5,554 bases of DNA from Euryarchaeota archaeon UBA438 (lineage in GTDB: Archaea > Thermoplasmatota > Poseidoniia > Poseidoniales > Thalassarchaeaceae): contig DAQP01000054.1 in the NCBI GenBank assembly GCA_002504435.1, positions 15,503 to 21,056 of the forward strand, given 5' to 3'. The position numbers and the translations under genes were made by a program. The notes under the pieces are model-generated. The model was not told the origin of the DNA and did not search any database. It saw nothing but the letters and a program-made list of their open reading frames with translations. Shown here piece after piece: positions 1 to 3,891 of the stretch; within the stretch, counting starts at the first letter, position 1, and the number at the start of each line of letters is the position of its first letter.

Positions 1-252
1 CTCGAAGCCGGGCGGTGGCGGTGGAGGGGGTACACTATCGTCTGAGGATAATTCTGTGGACTCGCTGGTGTTGGAAATTATCGCATCTATCTGTTCCCTT
101 GTTTCTTCTTCTTGGGGCTCCATTGGAGGCGATTCTGGTTGCTTCTGTTCAGTTGACTCGTCATCATCAGCATCATCTTCGAATCCCGGGGGCGGGGGTG
201 GCGGAGGGGGCATTGGGAAACCGGGGGGCAGTGGCGGTGGTTGTTCTGACAT
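1..252 (-). CDS. Proline-rich, acidic disordered protein (N-terminal part, runs off the left edge)
   Basis: The frame is open from an ATG at 252 to the window edge, giving 84 codons with no stop. I do not recognise the protein. It begins MSEQPPPLPPGF and has three proline runs each ending in Gly-Phe: residues about 5-12, 15-24 and 76-83. Between them lies an acidic, Ser/Glu/Gln-rich stretch (about 25-74) containing the cluster DDADDDE. There is no signal peptide, and no membrane segment in the visible part. This composition points to an intrinsically disordered N-terminal region, with any folded domain lying outside the window. A GGAG sits four bases upstream of the ATG, and no in-frame alternative is needed. 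It diverges from the GPN GTPase gene. The periodic P(n)GF motif and the absence of stops over a strongly biased composition support a real gene, although the opposite strand is also open here as a glycine-rich shadow. No function is assigned. Confidence 0.72.
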   Translation of the reverse strand, partial: MSEQPPPLPPGFPMPPPPPPPPGFEDDADDDESTEQKQPESPPMEPQEEETREQIDAIISNTSESTELSSDDSVPPPPPPPGFE

Positions 253-371
253 GACTCTCCCCCCATTGAAGGCATACCGAGACGTGGCAGCAGTTGGTAT
301 AACGGTTGCTTGTGGTAAATCTAACCAATTAGTGAGGAATCCTTCAAGACCTGATGCCTTCGGGCTGCATA
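253..371. promoter_or_regulatory. Divergent intergenic region with candidate promoter elements
   Basis: This stretch separates the starts of the minus-strand proline-rich gene and the plus-strand GPN GTPase gene. GGTATAAC at 296-303 is the most TATA-like sequence. Read on the minus strand (GTTATACC), it would place a transcript start near 273, leaving a short leader that holds the GGAG at 257-260. Read on the plus strand, it would start transcription near 326. A second A/T-rich patch, TAACCAATTA, lies at 322-331. Neither element is a strong match to the archaeal TATA consensus, so both assignments are tentative. Confidence 0.35.
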
Positions 372-1217
372 ATGAGCACTATGGATGGAACCTCGCCCCC
401 AGTATTATTCGTAGTTGGAACCGCAGGTGCTGGTAAGAGTTCACTTGTTACCGCATTTCAAAGATGGGCCAGATTCCTAGAAGTCGAAGCTTTGACGATA
501 AACCTCGATCCGGGTGCGGAAAGGGTTCACTATGACCCCGAGTTCGATGTTAGGGACCTGATTTCACTTTCCGAAGTCATGGATGAATATGACCTAGGAC
601 CAAATGGTGCTCAGATACTCGCTGCTGATCTTGTTGCAGCACAGGCGATAGACATTCACGAAGAATTGGATGGGCTTGCTGGCGATATTATGGTAATTGA
701 CACTCCGGGGCAGGTAGAGTTGTTCGCATTCAGGGAGGCCTCTAGTCACCTTGTTGAGGTACTGGGGCAGGGCAGAGCTTGCCTAGCCTTCCTTTTCGAC
801 CCAATGCTATCTCAGACCCCAAGTGGGTTTGTCTCCCAGATGCTTCTTTCCTCGATTGTCCATTTCAGACTTGGGCTACCAACTGCAAACTTCCTTTCCA
901 AGGCTGACCTGCTTGAGCCAGAAGTCCTTGAGAGGATTGTGGAATGGGGAGAGAACCTAGGCGCCCTAGAGGCGGCACTCTATGCCGAGTCAGCGGATCA
1001 GTCAATGAGCCATGGGACGGGCAGTCAGAGGGCTGAGTTTGCAATCGGGCAATTGAGGATGATGCAGCACGCTTCAATACAGCCTGGACTAATCCCCCTG
1101 TCTAGTGAGGAGGAGGAAGGTTTGGCGGATGTACTGACCTTCGTCCAGACCGTCTATGGGGCCATGGCAGATACCAGAGATGGTTTTGCAGGAGATATAG
1201 AGCATGAGCGGCAATAA
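372..1217 (+). CDS. GPN-loop GTPase (GPN/ATP_bind_1 family)
   Basis: This is a 281-aa GTPase. Numbered from the ATG at 372, the P-loop GTAGAGKS is at 16-23, NLDPGAE at 44-50, FDVRDL at 58-63, the family-defining Gly-Pro-Asn at 76-78, DTPGQVELF at 110-118, the G4-type SKAD at 176-179 and a G5-like PLSS at 242-245. The GPN loop contacts the nucleotide across the homodimer in this family. Eukaryotic members help assemble and import RNA polymerase II; the exact client of archaeal members is less certain. The length is normal and all GTPase motifs are intact. An in-frame ATG at 354 would add six residues (MPSGCI), and one at 381 would remove three. I chose 372 because it gives the usual short lead before the P-loop, but no clear ribosome binding site decides it. 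The gene overlaps the start of argF by 14 nt, so the two are probably co-transcribed. Acidic clusters near the C-terminus are unremarkable. Confidence 0.93.
   Translation: MSTMDGTSPPVLFVVGTAGAGKSSLVTAFQRWARFLEVEALTINLDPGAERVHYDPEFDVRDLISLSEVMDEYDLGPNGAQILAADLVAAQAIDIHEELDGLAGDIMVIDTPGQVELFAFREASSHLVEVLGQGRACLAFLFDPMLSQTPSGFVSQMLLSSIVHFRLGLPTANFLSKADLLEPEVLERIVEWGENLGALEAALYAESADQSMSHGTGSQRAEFAIGQLRMMQHASIQPGLIPLSSEEEEGLADVLTFVQTVYGAMADTRDGFAGDIEHERQ
1190..1195 (+). promoter_or_regulatory. Ribosome binding site for argF
   Basis: AGGAGA lies inside the end of the GPN GTPase gene, with a nine-base spacer to the ATG at 1204. It supports that start and suggests argF is translated independently even though the two reading frames overlap. 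Confidence 0.6.
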
Positions 1218-2157
1218 GAGGGATTTACTAGCGATAGATGATTTCAGAGGCGAGCTTTCTGACATTATCGAATGGGCTATTCGATTCAAGAACGATGATG
1301 GCTTTGCAGAAGACTTCAGACCTCTCGAGGGGATGTCAATCGGATCAATTTACGAAAAGCCATCCACCAGGACAAGGGTGTCATTCGAAGTTGGTGTACG
1401 TAAACTCGGAGGGCAGCCGCTGACCCTTCTTTCCAACGATATCCAGCTGGGCAAGAGCGAGTCTGTGGCGGATACTGCAGCTGTCCTTTCAAGATATCTC
1501 GATGGTATAACTTACCGATGTTTTGGTCACGACACAGTCCAGGAGCTTGCGAAACACTCCACCGTGCCTGTCATCAATGCGCTGTCTGATTTGCACCACC
1601 CTTGTCAATCAGCAGCTGATCTGATGACAATAACTGAGCATGGGGATTCCGTGAAGGGGCACATAGCATGGGTGGGTGACGGCAACAATGTACTACACGA
1701 TTTGATGCTGGCCGGGGTTTCGCTGGGACATGATGTAAAATACGCCACCCCAAAGGGGTATGAGCCTGATCCAGACGTCTTGAAGAGGGCCATTGCGATA
1801 GCTGAGGAGTCAGGGGCGAGAATTACAGGCACGAATGACCCAGTTGAGGCCGTTACAGGTGCCGGTGTAATCTATACCGATGTTTTCGTATCCATGGGAG
1901 AGGAGAGCATGGAGGGGAAGTTTGCAGACTTCGATGGTTTCCAAGTCAACGAGGATTTGGTGTCGCATGCCCATCCTGACTACCTGTTCATGCATTGTCT
2001 GCCCGCACACAGGGGGGAGGAAGTGACGGATGGTGTTGTAGATTCGGCCAATAGCGTTGTTTTCGATCAGGCGGAGAATAGGATGTGGGCCCAAATGTCA
2101 TTGCTGACCATGATGTGCAATCCGGCGGCTTGGGAAACATATCTCGAATTGAGCTAG
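1204..2157 (+). CDS. argF: Ornithine carbamoyltransferase
   Basis: This 317-aa cytosolic enzyme transfers the carbamoyl group from carbamoyl phosphate to ornithine, giving citrulline for arginine synthesis. All family signatures are present: STRTR at 54-58 and the R105/H109 pair in YRCFGH for carbamoyl phosphate; HPCQ at 132-135; VGDGNN at 157-162; the ornithine-specific D225 with SMG at 229-231; and the HCLPAHRGEEV loop at 263-273 carrying the catalytic Cys264. The SMG and HCLP motifs separate it from aspartate carbamoyltransferase. It is close to the usual length and looks intact. The start is supported by AGGAGA nine bases upstream. It overlaps the GPN GTPase gene by 14 nt, and its TAG stop abuts the stop of the opposing UbiA gene directly. 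No other arginine gene is visible here. A catabolic role (arcB) cannot be excluded, but there is no arginine deiminase or carbamate kinase neighbour to suggest it. Confidence 0.97.
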   Translation: MSGNKRDLLAIDDFRGELSDIIEWAIRFKNDDGFAEDFRPLEGMSIGSIYEKPSTRTRVSFEVGVRKLGGQPLTLLSNDIQLGKSESVADTAAVLSRYLDGITYRCFGHDTVQELAKHSTVPVINALSDLHHPCQSAADLMTITEHGDSVKGHIAWVGDGNNVLHDLMLAGVSLGHDVKYATPKGYEPDPDVLKRAIAIAEESGARITGTNDPVEAVTGAGVIYTDVFVSMGEESMEGKFADFDGFQVNEDLVSHAHPDYLFMHCLPAHRGEEVTDGVVDSANSVVFDQAENRMWAQMSLLTMMCNPAAWETYLELS

Positions 2158-3057
2158 TCACCCAATCAAAGAGCTAGCTAGGAAGGCGGCGAGGCAGAGG
2201 ATCATTGACTTCTTCAGGAGGCTTGAAGCTTCATGGTCCTCTGAATTTAGCAACTTCGACTTGACAAGCATCAGAGAAATCACTGCCGGTATTGTGAAGA
2301 CAACATGCAATGGAGGAAATATCTCGAATGCGAAGGGCATGATTACGGCTGCGAATGCAATCAAAGAAAGAACCCATGCGACAGTTCTTGCAGAGTCAGC
2401 ACCCACTCTCATTGCCAGGGTGTTTCTCCCTTCGTCCCCCTCCATATCCTCAATGTCCTTTACTACCTCTCTGGACGTGTTGTAGAATGTCCCAACAAGG
2501 AAAAGGGACCATGCCCGGTGATTGTAAGGTTGCAGGACGCCAGCAGCCCCGAATACAGCGACCAATCCAACAGATATGCTGATTGCTATGTTTCCCGGGA
2601 GGCCCCTGTCTTTCAGCCTCAGACTGTTGGGGAATTCATAGTTCGCCAACAGGAAGAGTGCCACTACCCAAACCACCAGGGAAGGGGCCCATTCACTAAA
2701 TTCGTTCCCCATGGAGTCCACTGTGAACCATGCAAGTACCATGCAAAGAAATGACGTGGCCATCATCAAGGATGTGGCGACCTTGGCTGATCTAACGCTT
2801 ATCGCTCCACTGGGAAGAGGTCGATCTGGACGGTTTACCTTGTCTATCTCGAGGTCGAATATATCATTGAGTGCGTTCCATGATGCCATGAAACATAGGA
2901 CTGATGTAGCCTGAAGGATTGTTATGATTGCGAGTTTACCAGTGGGCAATCCACCTAGGGCAACTATTGCACCTAGGAATACCCCAACGACTCCAGTCAG
3001 GGTGTTGCCTATCCTGAAGAGGGTCATCCAAGCTGGACCACTGCCTGTGCGGCTCAC
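2158..3057 (-). CDS. UbiA-family prenyltransferase, probably digeranylgeranylglyceryl phosphate synthase
   Basis: This is a 299-aa integral membrane prenyltransferase. The first Asp-rich motif NDIFDLEID is at 64-72, followed by the typical NRPDRPLPSG (75-84). The second motif, KDIEDMEGD, is at 200-208 with D201, D204 and D208. These residues bind the Mg-diphosphate of the prenyl donor in UbiA enzymes. About nine hydrophobic segments are visible, near 20-37, 42-62, 93-112, 125-139, 157-177, 182-194, 224-243, 247-265 and 282-298. The REVVKDIEDMEGD form and an archaeal setting favour the enzyme that attaches the second geranylgeranyl chain to geranylgeranylglyceryl phosphate in membrane lipid synthesis. 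A quinone or other UbiA prenyltransferase is possible. The start is GTG at 3057; an internal ATG at codon 11 is the alternative, and neither has a clear ribosome binding site. The gene lies 39 nt after the small winged-helix gene on the same strand. Confidence 0.9.
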   Translation of the reverse strand: MSRTGSGPAWMTLFRIGNTLTGVVGVFLGAIVALGGLPTGKLAIITILQATSVLCFMASWNALNDIFDLEIDKVNRPDRPLPSGAISVRSAKVATSLMMATSFLCMVLAWFTVDSMGNEFSEWAPSLVVWVVALFLLANYEFPNSLRLKDRGLPGNIAISISVGLVAVFGAAGVLQPYNHRAWSLFLVGTFYNTSREVVKDIEDMEGDEGRNTLAMRVGADSARTVAWVLSLIAFAAVIMPFAFEIFPPLHVVFTIPAVISLMLVKSKLLNSEDHEASSLLKKSMILCLAAFLASSLIG

Positions 3058-3096
3058 GGCCCTGTGCCATGACTTGGGGACTTGACTTATTCCCCA

Positions 3097-3354
3097 TCAA
3101 GAGGCCTTTACAAGTGCTTCACTGGGGCGTAGGCCCCAGACGCAAACCGTGTATACGCTTCCTCTGAACTGCCCTCTGACGTGCCCCACCTTGTCGAACC
3201 GCGAGTCTTTGGCTAGGATGTTGCCGACCTGATTCATGGTGGCGCCCCACCTGAAGCGCTCGTTTAGGTGATCGAAAATCTCCACCGTATTGGCGGTTCC
3301 ATTCTCCTCCAGCATGGTTCGGACCTCCTCCCTCAGCCTAGTGGTCCTGGACAT
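3097..3354 (-). CDS. Small putative winged-helix DNA-binding protein
   Basis: This 85-aa protein has a predicted compact helix-turn-helix layout: helix 1 about residues 5-18, helix 2 about 23-33, a candidate recognition helix 39-48 (TMNQVGNILA) and a beta wing about 52-74 (RFDKVG, then FRGSVYTV). The pattern of an N-terminal helix, a gapped helix ending in a hydrophobic 'NILAKDSRF', and a following strand with VG resembles HARE-HTH-like winged helices. I infer this from the pattern, not from a match to a named family. It is basic and has no signal peptide or membrane segment. The start is strongly supported by GAGGTGAT six bases upstream. Its ATG overlaps the TGA of the 91-aa gene (TGATG), so the pair is probably translationally coupled. 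The UbiA gene follows 39 nt later. It may be a small transcription regulator, perhaps of its own unit; the target is unknown. Confidence 0.75.
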   Translation of the reverse strand: MSRTTRLREEVRTMLEENGTANTVEIFDHLNERFRWGATMNQVGNILAKDSRFDKVGHVRGQFRGSVYTVCVWGLRPSEALVKAS

Positions 3355-3629
3355 CAGGCCATCACCTCGGCAATCGCCTTACTGGCCAGCATCCTTGACC
3401 TGAGCCCCTCCCATGAAGATGGACTCACCTCTATCGGGGTAGGGAGGTCTGGAAGCGGGCTCCATGTCCCCTTTCCGGCACCAATGCCATTGCTGTTTAC
3501 AAGCCCTGTTTCGTTCATTGTTAATTCTGCGCTATCAGTCGGAACGAGGGATGACAGGGGAACTATCCTAGATGGCTCCGGCCTCTTCCTGTAGGAAACC
3601 TCGTTTCTCGTGTTTGCTGCTCTATTCAT
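3354..3629 (-). CDS. Uncharacterised 91-aa protein coupled to the winged-helix gene
   Basis: I do not recognise this protein. It has a basic, polar N-terminus (about 1-20, with RKRPEPSR), a middle rich in Ser, Gly, Asn and Pro (about 30-70, including the GKGTWSPLPDLPTP segment), and a C-terminal stretch (about 70-91) that could form an amphipathic helix. No catalytic motif, cysteine pair, signal peptide or membrane segment is visible. The case for a real gene is context. A TATA-like box is centred about 26 nt upstream of the ATG, the start has no ribosome binding site (consistent with a leaderless message), and its TGA overlaps the ATG of the next gene, which has a strong ribosome binding site inside this frame. 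It is the first gene of the minus-strand unit ending in the UbiA gene. It could be a partner or regulator of the winged-helix protein, but that is only inferred from adjacency. Confidence 0.6.
   Translation of the reverse strand: MNRAANTRNEVSYRKRPEPSRIVPLSSLVPTDSAELTMNETGLVNSNGIGAGKGTWSPLPDLPTPIEVSPSSWEGLRSRMLASKAIAEVMA
3361..3368 (-). promoter_or_regulatory. Strong ribosome binding site for the winged-helix gene
   Basis: On the minus strand this reads GAGGTGAT, a full match to the archaeal anti-Shine-Dalgarno complement, with a six-base spacer to the ATG at 3354. It fixes the start of the 85-aa gene and shows that this gene can initiate internally although it is coupled to the upstream frame. 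Confidence 0.8.
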
Positions 3630-3651
3630 GCCTGTCTGTCAGGGCGTTTCG

Positions 3652-3659
3652 CATATGAA
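3652..3659 (-). promoter_or_regulatory. TATA-like box for the minus-strand three-gene unit
   Basis: On the minus strand this reads TTCATATG, centred about 26.5 nt upstream of the ATG at 3629. That is the spacing expected if the message starts at or next to the start codon. The lack of a ribosome binding site before the ATG fits a leaderless transcript. The match to the archaeal TATA consensus is moderate. Confidence 0.5.
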
Positions 3660-3680
3660 GAGAGGCAACAGACCAAAGAT

Positions 3681-3698
3681 GAAAGTGAAAGTGAAATT
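3681..3698. repeat. Three tandem hexamers GAAAGT, GAAAGT, GAAATT
   Basis: Three near-identical 6-bp units lie between the 91-aa gene and the tRNA gene, beginning 52 nt upstream of the 91-aa start codon (on its upstream side). The last unit differs by one base. It could be an operator or activator site for the minus-strand unit, or chance in an A-rich intergenic stretch. Confidence 0.4.
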
Positions 3699-3725
3699 AT
3701 CATGATTCTGAATGTAGCCACTGTT

Positions 3726-3733
3726 TTCAAATA
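3726..3733 (+). promoter_or_regulatory. TATA-like box for tRNA-Glu
   Basis: TTCAAATA, preceded by further T residues, is centred about 28 nt upstream of the mature tRNA 5' end. It would place transcription start about two bases before the tRNA, leaving almost no 5' leader. Confidence 0.45.
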
Positions 3734-3757
3734 CACAACAGGGGTGGCCGGACATAC

Positions 3758-3835
3758 GCTCGTGTGGTGTAGTTCGGTCCATCATGTCGCCCTCTCGAGG
3801 CGACGACCCGGGTTCAAATCCCGGCACGAGCACCA
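3758..3835 (+). tRNA. tRNA-Glu (anticodon CTC), CCA encoded
   Basis: The acceptor stem GCTCGTG (3758-3764) pairs with CACGAGC (3825-3831), followed by discriminator A (3832) and an encoded CCA (3833-3835). The anticodon stem TCGCC/GGCGA (3787-3791 and 3799-3803) closes the loop CTCTCGA, giving anticodon CTC at 3794-3796 with T33 in place. The variable loop has four bases, as is usual for tRNA-Glu. The T-stem CCGGG/CCCGG closes the loop TTCAAAT. The D-arm (GTGTAG ... ATCAT) and the T-arm resemble archaeal tRNA-Glu genes. No intron is present. Anticodon CTC reads GAG codons, so a TTC isoacceptor should exist elsewhere in the genome. A lipoprotein gene begins 56 nt downstream on the same strand with its own promoter. 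Confidence 0.95.
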
Positions 3836-3861
3836 ATAAGGCCACAGTGTGCCATGTAGAA

Positions 3862-3869
3862 CTTTAATA
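3862..3869 (+). promoter_or_regulatory. TATA box for the lipoprotein gene
   Basis: CTTTAATA is a good archaeal TATA box, centred about 26.5 nt upstream of the ATG at 3892 and 27 nt past the tRNA 3' end. The spacing and the absence of a ribosome binding site before the ATG (GCATGCATG context) indicate a leaderless transcript independent of the tRNA. Confidence 0.6.
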
Positions 3870-3891
3870 GCGAATTATACCTAGGGCATGC

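Noticed and set aside
56..436. A plus-strand glycine-rich frame opposite the proline-rich gene
   Set aside because: Its glycine runs are the complement of the proline codons, and it runs across the intergenic region into the GPN GTPase gene. It has no independent support.
1810..2094. A 94-codon minus-strand frame inside argF
   Set aside because: It lies entirely opposite the conserved ornithine-binding and HCLP motifs of argF and is best explained as a shadow.
2305..2754. A 149-codon plus-strand frame opposite the UbiA gene
   Set aside because: The opposite strand encodes an intact membrane enzyme with both Asp-rich motifs. This frame is cysteine- and proline-rich without any recognisable domain.
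3268..3594. A 108-codon plus-strand frame across the two small minus-strand genes
   Set aside because: The minus-strand reading has a strong ribosome binding site, TGATG coupling and a winged-helix pattern, while this frame has none of these.
3639..3845. A 68-codon minus-strand frame beginning MALLVLVPGFEPGSS
   Set aside because: It is the antisense of the tRNA-Glu gene. 'VPGFEPGSS' is the translation of the reverse of a T-arm and is a well-known false gene call.
3758..3891. tRNA 3' end as an integration site for a mobile element
   Set aside because: No integrase, no duplicated tRNA tail downstream and no change in base composition are visible, and the following gene has its own promoter.
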